Part shown: in pieces, positions 51,665-60,747 of the stretch
How positions within the stretch are numbered: position 1 is the first letter of the stretch
How the letters are laid out: every line of letters begins with the position of its first letter
From: Paranoxybacillus sp035645275
GTDB taxonomy: Bacteria > Bacillota > Bacilli > Bacillales > Anoxybacillaceae
Assembly (NCBI GenBank): GCA_035645275.1
Contig: DASQMX010000026.1
Coordinates: forward strand, 558,001 to 622,000
Reading direction: 5' to 3'
DNA length: 64,000 bases
Notes under the pieces: generated by a model
Told to the model about the DNA's origin: nothing
Database searches by the model: none
Seen by the model: only the letters and a program-made list of their open reading frames with translations
Made by a program: the position numbers and the translations under genes

Positions 51665-52473
51665 AATTGCCCTTTTTTTGCGATAATATTCATAATGACA
51701 TTAGCAGTTTCTTCCACTGCTTTGTTTGTAACATCAATAACATCACAGCCAATTTGTTGAACAACTTGATCAAAATAATCGAGTTCTTCTTTAATGCGAT
51801 CAATATTGGCATAAATCGCTTTATCATCTAGACCAAGGGCTTTTAACCTTTCACGGCGAATCTGATTTAATTTTTCCGGGCTAATTTTTAACCCGAAACA
51901 TTTGGTTGGCGACACTTTAAACAACTCTTCAGGTGGTTCGACTTCCGGGACAATCGGCACATTAGCGACTTTAAAGCGTTTATGCGCTAAATATTGTGAT
52001 AATGGCGTCTTTGATGTTCTTGATACACCGATTAATACAATATCGGCCCGCAAAATTCCCCGCGGATCACGTCCGTCATCGTATTTTACGGCAAATTCAA
52101 TGGCCTCGATCTTTTTGAAATAATCTTCATCCAACACTCTTACTGGACCAGGTTCATTGCGCGGTGTTAAACCAAACAAATTTTCCATTTTTCCAATAAG
52201 TGGTCCGATAATATCATATACTTCCACCCCTTCACGTGCCGCTTCCTCCATTAAAAACTGGCGCATTTCCGGCACGACCAATGTGAAAGCGATAATTCCT
52301 TGATTCATCTTAGCAAGCGCTACTACTTCCGCTAACGTTGTTTTATCTTCTACATAAGGCACTCGCTTCATCTGTATGGAAGGACTGTTAAATTGACTTG
52401 CTGCTGCCTTCACAACTAACTCCGCTGTTTCCCCACCGGAATCGGAAACGACATATACGAATCGCTGCCTCAT
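51661..52473 (-). CDS. yqfL: PPDK/PEP synthase regulatory kinase-pyrophosphorylase (DUF299)
   Basis: 270-aa bifunctional protein that phosphorylates and dephosphorylates pyruvate phosphate dikinase or PEP synthase using ADP and Pi. N-terminal VSDSGGETAELV and the P-loop-like LIGVSRTSKTPLSQYLAHK are hallmarks. In B. subtilis YqfL modulates the CcpN gluconeogenesis circuit, and ccpN is directly upstream here (12-base gap), so they are one operon. GAGGGGG precedes the ATG. Confidence 0.93.
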   Translation of the reverse strand: MRQRFVYVVSDSGGETAELVVKAAASQFNSPSIQMKRVPYVEDKTTLAEVVALAKMNQGIIAFTLVVPEMRQFLMEEAAREGVEVYDIIGPLIGKMENLFGLTPRNEPGPVRVLDEDYFKKIEAIEFAVKYDDGRDPRGILRADIVLIGVSRTSKTPLSQYLAHKRFKVANVPIVPEVEPPEELFKVSPTKCFGLKISPEKLNQIRRERLKALGLDDKAIYANIDRIKEELDYFDQVVQQIGCDVIDVTNKAVEETANVIMNIIAKKGQF

Positions 52474-52485
52474 CTCAATCCCCCT

Positions 52486-53115
52486 CTAAATCAAATCGTC
52501 TTTCGCTAAAGCAACGAAAGCCTTCGTCATGTTTGTTTTTGTAATTCTTCCGATTACTTCATATCCTTTTTCTGTCTTTTTTACTACTGGCAACGCATCA
52601 ATTTGCTTTTCAATTAATCTTTCCGCTACATCAATTAATAAGTCGTCTTTATAACACATCGTAATATTCGGCATCCTTGTCATTATAATATTAACAGGAA
52701 TGGAGCGCAGTTCTTGTTTTCCAATGCTTGCCCGTAACAAATCTTTACGGGAGAGTACGCCAACTAATAATGAATCGTCGTCAACGACAAACAACGTGCC
52801 TACATCTTCTAAAAACATCGTCACAATCGCATCATATACACTGACATTTTCATTTACGACAACAGGAATGGATTGATAATCCGCTACTTTTATTTTTTTT
52901 ATTTTATCTGCCAGCAGTTGCGAGCCTGTTTTTCCTGTATAAAAATAACCGACTCTTGGTCTTGCTTCCAAATAGCCAGCCATTGTTAAAATCGCAAGAT
53001 CAGGTCGAAGTGTTGCTCTTGTTAAATTTAGCTTTTCAGCGATACTTTCGCCTGTAATGGGTCCATGATCCTTCACAATCTGCAAAATTTGTTCTTGGCG
53101 CTTATTGAGTTCGAT
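52486..53115 (-). CDS. ccpN: Gluconeogenic gene repressor CcpN
   Basis: Transcriptional repressor of gapB and pckA on glycolytic carbon; ~209 aa. An N-terminal HTH (GPITGESIAEKLNLTRATLRPDLAIL) is followed by two CBS domains (DAIVTMFLEDVGTLFVVDDD and VAERLIEKQIDALPVVKK), which sense nucleotides. Homology continues upstream of the first conventional start (TTG 53085) as IELNKRQEQI, matching the family N-terminus. No ATG/GTG/TTG precedes it before an in-frame stop at 53122. AAGGTGGTGA ends nine bases before an ATC at 53115, so I place the start there, tentatively; see findings. Confidence 0.85.
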   Translation of the reverse strand: MELNKRQEQILQIVKDHGPITGESIAEKLNLTRATLRPDLAILTMAGYLEARPRVGYFYTGKTGSQLLADKIKKIKVADYQSIPVVVNENVSVYDAIVTMFLEDVGTLFVVDDDSLLVGVLSRKDLLRASIGKQELRSIPVNIIMTRMPNITMCYKDDLLIDVAERLIEKQIDALPVVKKTEKGYEVIGRITKTNMTKAFVALAKDDLI

Positions 53116-53231
53116 TTTAACTCACCACCTTATAAAAAGATGAAATAGGCTATACTCATTATAAAAATATTATAACTAAATTATCTTTTTTACATAAGCA
53201 GAAATGTGATAAAACATATAGATAAAACGGG

Positions 53232-53272
53232 AAAAGGCTGTCCCAGACAAAGGGGCAACCTCTCGTCAAATA
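53232..53272. repeat. Degenerate fragment of the dispersed palindromic repeat
   Basis: GGCTGTCCCAGACAAAGGGGCAACCTCTCG resembles one end of the repeat copies (GGCTG, CCC, ACAAAG). It sits close to the recO stop. The other half is missing or diverged. Confidence 0.35.
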
Positions 53273-53288
53273 TATACTCTTCCCTTCT

Positions 53289-54053
53289 TTAGGATTGTAA
53301 ACCTTTCCTTAATTGTTCCATTTGCTTTAAAAAACGTTTTGTTTTTAAAACTAACCCTGAATATTCTTCATAATAGGCGGAAATGATTCGATGCAGTTCT
53401 TTTTTCGTTTCTTCTTTCACCGAGATTTTTCCTAACCGAGACAAATCAACATAATAAAGCAATCTTAACAGTTTAATCACGCTAGGAGAAACATGGAAAC
53501 AATAAGGGTCTTTATCATAACAGCGATGACAGATAAATCCCCCTTCCTTCACAGAGAACGCAAACTTTCCTTCCGTTTGCTCGCAAACCGCACAGCCATC
53601 TAATTTGGGATATAACCCTAAAACATTTAACATTTTCATTTCGTAAATATATGTAAGTATATCTAAATCCAATCCTTCATTCATATACTGTAATGTTTGC
53701 AAAAGCAATTCAAACAAATAAGGGTTCGGACGCTTATCTTCTGTCGCCTTGTCAGTTAACTCGACAATATAAGAGGCATAAGCAGTCGCAAAAATGTCTT
53801 CGCGAATCCCTCTCATCGTTTGAATGGCTTCCCCTTGCTGCAAAGTGCCTACGCCATGGCTTTTTTGAATTAAGAAATGACCGTATGTAAACAATTGAGT
53901 AACAGCAGAAAGGCGGCTGCTTGGTTTTTTTGCTCCTCGCGCCATCGCAGCCACCTTTCCCCACTCTCTTGTAAACAACGTAACAATTTTATTGGTTTCA
54001 CCGTAATCGGTTGTACGAATGACAATTCCTTCACATTTTTCAAACAAAATCAT
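53289..54053 (-). CDS. recO: DNA repair protein RecO
   Basis: 254-aa recombination mediator that works with RecF/RecR to load RecA. N-terminal OB fold (KCEGIVIRTTDYGETNKIVTLF), helical centre, and a zinc site CAVC...CHRC near residues 150-180. Start at ATG 54053 is preceded by two in-frame GTG codons; the ribosome binding site (GAGTGGTG) is weak, implying coupling to yqzL, which ends 26 bases upstream. In B. subtilis glyQS follows recO; here it does not. Confidence 0.94.
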   Translation of the reverse strand: MILFEKCEGIVIRTTDYGETNKIVTLFTREWGKVAAMARGAKKPSSRLSAVTQLFTYGHFLIQKSHGVGTLQQGEAIQTMRGIREDIFATAYASYIVELTDKATEDKRPNPYLFELLLQTLQYMNEGLDLDILTYIYEMKMLNVLGLYPKLDGCAVCEQTEGKFAFSVKEGGFICHRCYDKDPYCFHVSPSVIKLLRLLYYVDLSRLGKISVKEETKKELHRIISAYYEEYSGLVLKTKRFLKQMEQLRKGLQS

Positions 54054-54078
54054 CACCACTCAAGCTGATTCAAACAGC

Positions 54079-54222
54079 TCAAAAAACGGGATAATCCATT
54101 TCTGCTATTTCTTGCTCTTTCTCTTCGGGTGTATCTCGGTTCTCTCTTTCCAGCTCCTTAAAAAGGAGGTATGTGTCTATATTGCCTGTTTGGCTAAAAA
54201 GTTTCCAAGTAAACTCTAGCAT
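54079..54222 (-). CDS. yqzL: Small protein YqzL
   Basis: 47-aa protein, MLEFTWKLFSQTGNIDTYLL at the start and AEMDYPVF at the end, matching the YqzL family in length, sequence and location between era and recO. AAGGTGTGG precedes the ATG at 54222. Function unknown. Confidence 0.9.
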   Translation of the reverse strand: MLEFTWKLFSQTGNIDTYLLFKELERENRDTPEEKEQEIAEMDYPVF

Positions 54223-54322
54223 CGAACCACACCTTTCCGCCATAGGCATAGCATTATAATCTAGGGTAGTATTTATAGGTTAGCCCGGCCGTTTCAAAAT
54301 CATGTTATATAAAATTTGTTAA

Positions 54323-55231
54323 TTAATACTCATCTTCCCTAAATCCGAAATCACGAAGCTGCGAAAGCTTATTACGCCAATCTTTTTGTACTTTTACCCA
54401 CAGTTCTAAAAACACTTTGGAGCCAAGCAATGCTTCAATATCCACTCGTGCCCGTTGGCCGATTTCTTTGAGCATTCGGCCTTGTTTTCCAATGATAATT
54501 CCCTTTTGTGAGTCGCGCTCGACAATGATGGTTGCGCTCACATAGACTGTACTGCTGTCTTGGCGTCGTTCAATTGCATCAATGACAACTGCAATCGAAT
54601 GCGGCACTTCTTCCCGCGTCAAATGCAACGCTTTTTCGCGAATCAGTTCGGCGATGATAAATCTCTCTGGGTGGTCCGTTACTTGGTCTGCTGGATAATA
54701 TTGTGGCCCTTCTGGCAAATATTTTTTTATTTGTTCAATTAATGTTTCGACGTTATTTCCTTGCAGAGCAGAAATCGGCACAATTTCCGCAAATTCATAT
54801 AAAGATTTGTATTGTTCAATTAGCGGCAATAAATCATCCGGATGTACTTGGTCAATTTTATTAATGACTAAAAATACAGGAGTATTAATTTTTTTCAGCC
54901 GCTCGATAATAAAGGCATCACCGCGTCCAAACCCTTCTTCGGCATTAATCATAAATAAAATTAAATCAACTTCCTTTAAGGCATTTTCTGCTACCTTCAT
55001 CATAAAATCGCCAAGTTTATGCTTTGGCTTATGAATTCCAGGGGTATCAATAAAAATGATTTGTGCATCATCTGTTGTGTAGACACCTTGGATTTTATTA
55101 CGCGTCGTTTGTGGTTTATCGCTCATAATCGCGATTTTTTGTCCAATTACTCGGTTTAAAAACGTCGATTTTCCTACGTTTGGTCTTCCGATAATAGAAA
55201 CAAATCCTGATTTATATCCTTCTCTACTCAT
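54323..55231 (-). CDS. era: GTPase Era
   Basis: 302-aa essential GTPase for 16S rRNA 3'-end maturation and 30S assembly. G1 GRPNVGKS (15-22), G3 FIDTPGIHKP, G4 NKID, G5 SAL; C-terminal KH domain with IIGKQGRMLKEIGQRAR. AGCGGAGG precedes the ATG at 55231. cdd, which lies between dgkA and era in B. subtilis, is absent. Confidence 0.97.
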   Translation of the reverse strand: MSREGYKSGFVSIIGRPNVGKSTFLNRVIGQKIAIMSDKPQTTRNKIQGVYTTDDAQIIFIDTPGIHKPKHKLGDFMMKVAENALKEVDLILFMINAEEGFGRGDAFIIERLKKINTPVFLVINKIDQVHPDDLLPLIEQYKSLYEFAEIVPISALQGNNVETLIEQIKKYLPEGPQYYPADQVTDHPERFIIAELIREKALHLTREEVPHSIAVVIDAIERRQDSSTVYVSATIIVERDSQKGIIIGKQGRMLKEIGQRARVDIEALLGSKVFLELWVKVQKDWRNKLSQLRDFGFREDEY

Positions 55232-55369
55232 GCAAATCCTCCGCTGAAAATGCTTCTGGTAATAAACATCATTCTACCTCTTATTTTACACGAAATTTAT
55301 TTAAATTTCATCTTTATTTAAAATAATTAGACAGAAAATCAAGAATTTTGTTATTTTTTATAAATCACC

Positions 55370-55738
55370 TCAGCTTATGAGTGCGATGAAATGAGGAAAA
55401 AAGATGATTGCTCCTATTATAACAGATATCATCACAAACACAAAAACCGCTCCTGCAGCAACGTCTTTCGCTATTTTCGCAAGCGGATGAAATTCAGGAG
55501 CCGCTAAATCAACAACCCGTTCAATGGCGGTATTCACCATTTCTAGAGAAAATACGACGCCAATAGTTATAAGAATGATTAACCATTCCGTTTTTGAAAG
55601 GTCGAGCATCCAAGCCGTCATACAGACAAATAAAGCGGCGACACAATGAATCTTCATGTTTTTTTCATTTTTAAATGTAAAAACGATCCCTTCCCACGCA
55701 AAGGAAAAGCTTTTTAATAATCGTTTCCATTCTTTCAT
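55370..55738 (-). CDS. dgkA: Undecaprenol/diacylglycerol kinase DgkA
   Basis: 122-aa integral membrane kinase with three membrane helices. The family motif EMVNTAIERVVDL is present, together with an N-terminal amphipathic region and FTFKNEKNMKIHC. In Gram-positives it phosphorylates undecaprenol. Four bases after ybeY, so co-transcribed. Confidence 0.93.
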   Translation of the reverse strand: MKEWKRLLKSFSFAWEGIVFTFKNEKNMKIHCVAALFVCMTAWMLDLSKTEWLIILITIGVVFSLEMVNTAIERVVDLAAPEFHPLAKIAKDVAAGAVFVFVMISVIIGAIIFFPHFIALIS

Positions 55739-55742
55739 CGCC

Positions 55743-56213
55743 TTAACGTTTCAACCCGAATTGTTCAAGAATTTGCTCTTGCTTAGAAAACATTTCTTTT
55801 TCTTCTTCTTCCGTCTCATGGTCATATCCTAATAAATGAAGAAAACCGTGTACTGCTAAAAAACCAAGTTCTCGCATGAATGAATGACCATATTCTTCCG
55901 CTTGCTCCCTTGCTTTCGGAACGGAAATAATAATGTCTCCAAGCACAGGTGGAATCTCTGCACCGACAATCTCGACTTCTCCATCCCCCATCTCTTCAAG
56001 AGCAAACGAAATCACATCTGTTGGCTTGTCTTTACCGCGATAATCACGGTTAATTTCGCGAATTTTTTCATTATCAACAAACGTAACGCTTACTTCTGCC
56101 TCATCTTGGACATTCTCCATTTCAGCTGCATAATTTAGCAACTTTTCAATCATATCAATTTGTTCTTCTGTTACTTCGTTTGTTTCATCAATAAAATCAA
56201 TGATTAATGTCAT
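55743..56213 (-). CDS. ybeY: Endoribonuclease YbeY
   Basis: 156-aa single-strand RNase for rRNA maturation and quality control. Zinc motif HGFLHLLGYDH with H122, H126 and H132; KPTDVISFAL and LGDIIIS are family marks. The ATG overlaps the yqfF stop (ATGA). Usual cluster phoH-yqfF-ybeY-dgkA-era. Confidence 0.96.
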   Translation of the reverse strand: MTLIIDFIDETNEVTEEQIDMIEKLLNYAAEMENVQDEAEVSVTFVDNEKIREINRDYRGKDKPTDVISFALEEMGDGEVEIVGAEIPPVLGDIIISVPKAREQAEEYGHSFMRELGFLAVHGFLHLLGYDHETEEEEKEMFSKQEQILEQFGLKR

Positions 56214-58318
56214 GCTTGTTTCACCTTTTCCTTTCGAATTTCTGGATATTCAATTCGCGAGTGAAAAACGCCGTTTAGCGTCTCGCAAAGCGATTGCGCC
56301 ACAAGTTCCAACTCTTTCAATGTAATATTGCATTCATTGAACTGGTTATCCTGCAAACGATCGGCAATAATGCCGCGCACTACTTTCTCAATTTTTTCTT
56401 GCGATGGATTCACGAGCGAGCGAACAGCTGCTTCAACGCTGTCGGCAATGCTAATAATAGCCGCTTCTTTCGTGTTCGGTTTCGGTCCGGGATAACGGAA
56501 TTCTTCTTCCAATACGTAATCGGATTGCTGTTTCGCTTTATGATAAAAATATTTCAATAAAGTAGTTCCATGATGCTGCTCAGCAATATCAATTATTTCT
56601 TTCGGCATCTTATGCTTTTTTAAAATCGCTACTCCATCGGTGACATGAGCAATGATGATGTTTTTGCTTAACTGCGGCGACAAATAGTCATGATGGTTAT
56701 TCCCTATTTGATTTTCAATAAAATAGCGGGGACGCTTTGTTTTGCCAATATCATGATAATACGCAGCAACTCTAGCCAGCAAGCCATTCGCTCCAATCGC
56801 TTCGCATGCTGCTTCTGATAAATTCGCTACCATTAGGCTATGGTGATAGGTTCCTGGAGCTTCCGTTAAAATTTTTCGCAGCAAAGGATGGTTAGGATTC
56901 GACAACTCAATTAATTTCATGGATGACAAAATCCCGAAACCAGCCTCTAAAAATGGAAGCAATCCAATCGTTAACACGGAGGCAAAAATGCCGGAAATCA
57001 CCGCCATGATGACAAAAATGCCTATTTCAATCAGCGAATAGTGACCGTTCTTCATAAACAGCGTCGCTATCATCATTGCCGTATTAATAAGCGACACAAA
57101 AAGTCCAGCTTGCAAAATTTTCGCTTTTTTTTGAAGCTGTTCACTTAAAAAGACGGCCCCAGCTAAACCGCTGGCCAGTAAATATACCCCGGCAGAATCG
57201 TTGAATGTTCCAGTAACTCCCTCATTGAACATAATGCTTCCGCATATGGCATAAACAAAACTTGTCACAACAGCCAACTGCTCATTGAAAAGGATGCGGA
57301 TTAAAATCGTTCCAACGGCGACGGGAACAACATAGACAACATCGGTGAAATCCATTTGCTGAAGCAAACTTATGAGCTTCATCATGATTAACGTAAGCAC
57401 AAAAACAGTCGTGTATACAAATAAATAAACATTTCGATGATGATTTTCCGGTTTAAATCTCCAAAAATAATATAAAATCGGTGTTAATAACAATATGACA
57501 AAAATGCCAAGGCCGATAAAAGGATGAACAGTCCTTTCATTCTCCAACAGTCCGACAAGCTTTAATTGATTGTAAATTTCATTTGTAATAAACTGTCCTT
57601 CTTCAACGATAATTTGTCCCTGCAATATTTTTACTGGTTTCACTTCATCCATTGCTTGCCTTCGTTTTTCTTCGGTTGCTGCTCTGTCGTAAACGACATT
57701 AGGAATAATAGCATATTTCGCCAATTGAACAATCGCATCTTTCAGTTCATTTTTAACAATAACATACTTTAGTTCATGATCAACACGCATTTTCGCATAA
57801 TCTAAATCTTGGAGAGTAATCCGTTCGCTCATAATCTTGTTGACTGCTGTAACGGTTGCTTCTTTTGCTAATTGTAAATCGGATGGTTTAGCTGTTAATA
57901 AAGAACTCCACTGTGTTTCCGACATATGAGTATACAAATCGCCCGGCAACTTTTCTTTTAACTTTTGCAATTTTTCTAAATGAGTATCTGCTTCCTCCTG
58001 AACTTCCGATATGGTAGTGAAAACTGAGGAGATTAAATCAACACGGTTTTCCGCATACTCTTTTTTTAATGTGTAGACGTCCGCTACACGATCAGCTGCT
58101 TCTCTTCTCATTTTCTCTGTTTTTTCCTTATCTTCAATCGTAATCGGCGAGCGAATCGTTTCCTTAGAAATTCCAAATAACTGTATATTATATTGTTCCG
58201 GCTTCACATGATGATATAGCAAAACAAACGTTAATAATGCAAGCAAAACAAACATGGTATAGGGCAAAAATTGAGCATGCTTGATGTTTTTAACTGCTGA
58301 GTAAATCCTCTTCACCAT
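56210..58318 (-). CDS. pgpH: 7TM-HD cyclic-di-AMP phosphodiesterase (PgpH/YqfF)
   Basis: 702-aa membrane enzyme. One N-terminal membrane helix, a ~240-residue extracellular domain, seven membrane helices (about 270-460), and a cytoplasmic HD domain with TYHHSLMVANLSEAA, YYHDIGKTKRP and EQHHGTT metal-binding motifs. Degrades c-di-AMP to pApA. The ATG/GTG pair at 58318/58315 lies close behind GAGGGGG. Known as yqfF in B. subtilis. Confidence 0.93.
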   Translation of the reverse strand: MVKRIYSAVKNIKHAQFLPYTMFVLLALLTFVLLYHHVKPEQYNIQLFGISKETIRSPITIEDKEKTEKMRREAADRVADVYTLKKEYAENRVDLISSVFTTISEVQEEADTHLEKLQKLKEKLPGDLYTHMSETQWSSLLTAKPSDLQLAKEATVTAVNKIMSERITLQDLDYAKMRVDHELKYVIVKNELKDAIVQLAKYAIIPNVVYDRAATEEKRRQAMDEVKPVKILQGQIIVEEGQFITNEIYNQLKLVGLLENERTVHPFIGLGIFVILLLTPILYYFWRFKPENHHRNVYLFVYTTVFVLTLIMMKLISLLQQMDFTDVVYVVPVAVGTILIRILFNEQLAVVTSFVYAICGSIMFNEGVTGTFNDSAGVYLLASGLAGAVFLSEQLQKKAKILQAGLFVSLINTAMMIATLFMKNGHYSLIEIGIFVIMAVISGIFASVLTIGLLPFLEAGFGILSSMKLIELSNPNHPLLRKILTEAPGTYHHSLMVANLSEAACEAIGANGLLARVAAYYHDIGKTKRPRYFIENQIGNNHHDYLSPQLSKNIIIAHVTDGVAILKKHKMPKEIIDIAEQHHGTTLLKYFYHKAKQQSDYVLEEEFRYPGPKPNTKEAAIISIADSVEAAVRSLVNPSQEKIEKVVRGIIADRLQDNQFNECNITLKELELVAQSLCETLNGVFHSRIEYPEIRKEKVKQA

Positions 58319-58385
58319 TTCCCCCTCGCTTTTTAAGCATCCATCCTTTTGCATATGGCTCTTTTAAATTGCTTGAATCCTTTTC

Positions 58386-58422
58386 TAAAAAAAATAGACC
58401 CATACAAATAGACGATGGGTCA
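58386..58422 (-). terminator. Intrinsic terminator after phoH
   Basis: GACCCAT / ATGGGTC arms (58397-58403, 58415-58421) followed on the minus strand by TATTTTTTTT. It would limit read-through from phoH into yqfF. Confidence 0.75.
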
Positions 58423-58460
58423 GTTTCTTAGGTTATTAAACGTTAAAAGTCGCATCCCCT

Positions 58461-58541
58461 CTACTTTACTTGCTCTACTTTACTTGCTGACGCATTAGAA
58501 TGTGCCTTTTTATGATTCGATTTAGCCGCATTGGACATCAT
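58461..58541 (-). CDS. Possible very small ORF between phoH and pgpH
   Basis: 26 codons from the ATG pair at 58541 (MMSNAAKSNHKKAHSNASAS), basic and rich in Ser, Ala, Lys and His, like small spore or nucleic-acid-binding peptides. The frame is open upstream to a TTG at 58565 that follows GAAGG. It ends in a 13-base tandem repeat (GCAAGTAAAGTAG twice). No homologue recognised; may not be translated. Confidence 0.25.
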   Translation of the reverse strand: MMSNAAKSNHKKAHSNASASKVEQVK

Positions 58542-58579
58542 CCGCAGCGGCCAATCAACGAACAAGAAGCCTTCTAGCT

Positions 58580-59542
58580 TTATATTCCTGCTTTTTCATA
58601 GGCATCAATAATTTTTCCAACAAGCGGATGGCGAACAACATCAGATTGTTCTAAAAAAACAAAAGTAATGTCGCTGACATTTTGCAAAATTTCTTTTGCT
58701 ACAGCTAACCCCGATTTTACCCCTTTTGGCAAATCTACTTGTGAAATATCACCAGTGATCACCATTTTTGAACCAAAGCCTAATCTTGTTAAAAACATTT
58801 TCATTTGCGCCGGAGTCGTATTTTGCGCTTCATCTAAAATAACAAACGCATCTTCTAACGTGCGTCCTCGCATGTACGCAAGCGGTGCAATTTCAATCGT
58901 TCCTCGTTCAATCAAACGCTGCGTATGCTCAGGTCCTAACACGTCATTGAGCGCATCATACAAAGGGCGTAAATATGGATCCACTTTTTCTTTTAAATCT
59001 CCCGGTAAAAACCCTAAATTTTCTCCTGCTTCAACAGCTGGACGCGTTAAAATAATGCGTTTCACAAGACCGCTTTTTAATGCGTTCACAGCCATAACAA
59101 CTGCTAAATACGTTTTCCCTGTACCGGCTGGACCGACGCCAAATACAAGATCATGCTTTTTAATAGCTGATACATATTGGCGTTGGCCTAATGTTTTTAC
59201 ACGAATCGCTTTTCCTTTTGCGTTTTTCGTGATCTCTTCTTCATATAGCTCTGTGAAATAATCAAGTGTGCCGTTTTTTGCCATTTGAATCGCATACATT
59301 ACATCGCGCTCACTAATTGAGATTCCTTTCCGAACGACAATCAATAAATGACGCAACACATCATCGACTAGTTGAACACGTTCAACATCACCGGAAACGC
59401 TCACTGTTTCCCCTCTCGTCACAATGGAAACGTCTAGTTCTTGTTCAATTCGTTTTAAATGAACATCGTGAATGCCAAAAAGTGCAATCGCTTCGTTTGG
59501 ATTTTCTAATTGCTGATTAATTGTTATTAGCTTTTCTGACAT
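58580..59542 (-). CDS. phoH: PhoH family ATPase/RNA helicase-like protein
   Basis: 320-aa cytoplasmic P-loop ATPase. N-terminal KH-like domain (1-100), Walker A GPAGTGKT (137-144), and Walker B ILDEAQNTTP. Associated with RNA metabolism and always near ybeY. AAGGAGAC upstream of the ATG at 59542. Follows yqfD by seven bases. Confidence 0.95.
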   Translation of the reverse strand: MSEKLITINQQLENPNEAIALFGIHDVHLKRIEQELDVSIVTRGETVSVSGDVERVQLVDDVLRHLLIVVRKGISISERDVMYAIQMAKNGTLDYFTELYEEEITKNAKGKAIRVKTLGQRQYVSAIKKHDLVFGVGPAGTGKTYLAVVMAVNALKSGLVKRIILTRPAVEAGENLGFLPGDLKEKVDPYLRPLYDALNDVLGPEHTQRLIERGTIEIAPLAYMRGRTLEDAFVILDEAQNTTPAQMKMFLTRLGFGSKMVITGDISQVDLPKGVKSGLAVAKEILQNVSDITFVFLEQSDVVRHPLVGKIIDAYEKAGI

Positions 59543-59549
59543 CCTCTAT

Positions 59550-60737
59550 CTAGTCTCCTTGAATAATAGGTTGTGGTATCCCAATATTTTCTATTACTTG
59601 GTAATGCATTTCTAATCTTACTTTACCATTCTCTTTCGCTTGGTGCAAAACTTTTTCTCCTTTAATGGAAGCATCGTCTTCAAGTTGGCTGAGCAATTCT
59701 TTACGCGCTATTTCTTTCGCTTTTTGGAACGCCTCTTCCCATGAATAGTTTCTCTCTACTTTCTCCTTTTCGCGATAAATGACGCGCTCATAAAAGAGCG
59801 GCAATTCCCACCGCCAAAAACGAAACGGTTTTTTTTGCTGTTCGATTTCATAATGAGAAAATGTCGGCTTTTTAAAGCCCCAAACTGGCAAAGATATATT
59901 TTTAAACGAGAGATAATGTTTTTCATAATATTTCCCGGTGAACACATGAAATGTGGATTGAAGCGGTAGGACGACTGTAGACTTGTACCATGTTTCACCA
60001 AAAATTTTTCCACGCGCTGGTACAGTTTTCGTTTGCCCCTCTTTCCCGATAAAACCAGAGACTAAAATTTGCCCTTTTGCCACATAATCATTGACTGACA
60101 CGAGTGGTTGTCCTTCTTCAACAAACATATTCGTAATCACTGCTTTCTTTTTAGCTACTAAATGACGAACTCCCATCTTTTTTTCCGGCTTTGGTTGATT
60201 TTTTTCCACCACTTGAAAATAAAAGGTCGTCCCTTTTAACTCGACACCAACCCATGTAATCGCGTCTATATGGTCTGTCAGCTTCTTTTGAATCGTTTCC
60301 GGGGCATCAATCATAAATTGAAAAGCTCCTCTTTCAACTCCCATCTTTTTCAACTCTTTAAGGATTAAATACTCCGTCTCCGGTTTCGCTCCTCTGACTT
60401 GAATGTTCCATACCATATTGGAAAGAAGAAATATGAGTAATAAAAACAAAAATGTCCCTATTAAAAAGCCGCTATTTAATAACGTCTTTTTGATAAGAAA
60501 CGGCATTCCACTTCTTTCGATAAAATAGAGCTTGCATTCGCTTTTTCTAGCAATGAGACGAATTTTGCGAACGTCTTTTAAAAGCATATAAAAACTTGCC
60601 GTATACTCATCATGCTTTTTTACTTTCCATATAAAAATACCACTCCGCAAACAAGCATTAATAAATCTTTCTATCCCTTTTCCGTTTATTTTCACTTTGA
60701 CACTGCCTGAAAAATAGTTCAACCATTGGTTCTTCAT
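59550..60737 (-). CDS. yqfD: Sporulation protein YqfD
   Basis: 395-aa membrane protein needed for efficient sporulation. An N-terminal soluble region, one strong membrane helix (FLIGTFLFLLLIFLLSNMVW, ~90-110), and a long outside domain. AGGGGGAG precedes the ATG at 60737, which is chosen over the codon at 60755. Paired with yqfC, which ends 10 bases inside this region, consistent with SigE-dependent co-expression as in B. subtilis. Confidence 0.93.
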   Translation of the reverse strand: MKNQWLNYFSGSVKVKINGKGIERFINACLRSGIFIWKVKKHDEYTASFYMLLKDVRKIRLIARKSECKLYFIERSGMPFLIKKTLLNSGFLIGTFLFLLLIFLLSNMVWNIQVRGAKPETEYLILKELKKMGVERGAFQFMIDAPETIQKKLTDHIDAITWVGVELKGTTFYFQVVEKNQPKPEKKMGVRHLVAKKKAVITNMFVEEGQPLVSVNDYVAKGQILVSGFIGKEGQTKTVPARGKIFGETWYKSTVVLPLQSTFHVFTGKYYEKHYLSFKNISLPVWGFKKPTFSHYEIEQQKKPFRFWRWELPLFYERVIYREKEKVERNYSWEEAFQKAKEIARKELLSQLEDDASIKGEKVLHQAKENGKVRLEMHYQVIENIGIPQPIIQGD

Positions 60738-60747
60738 ATCGCTCCCC

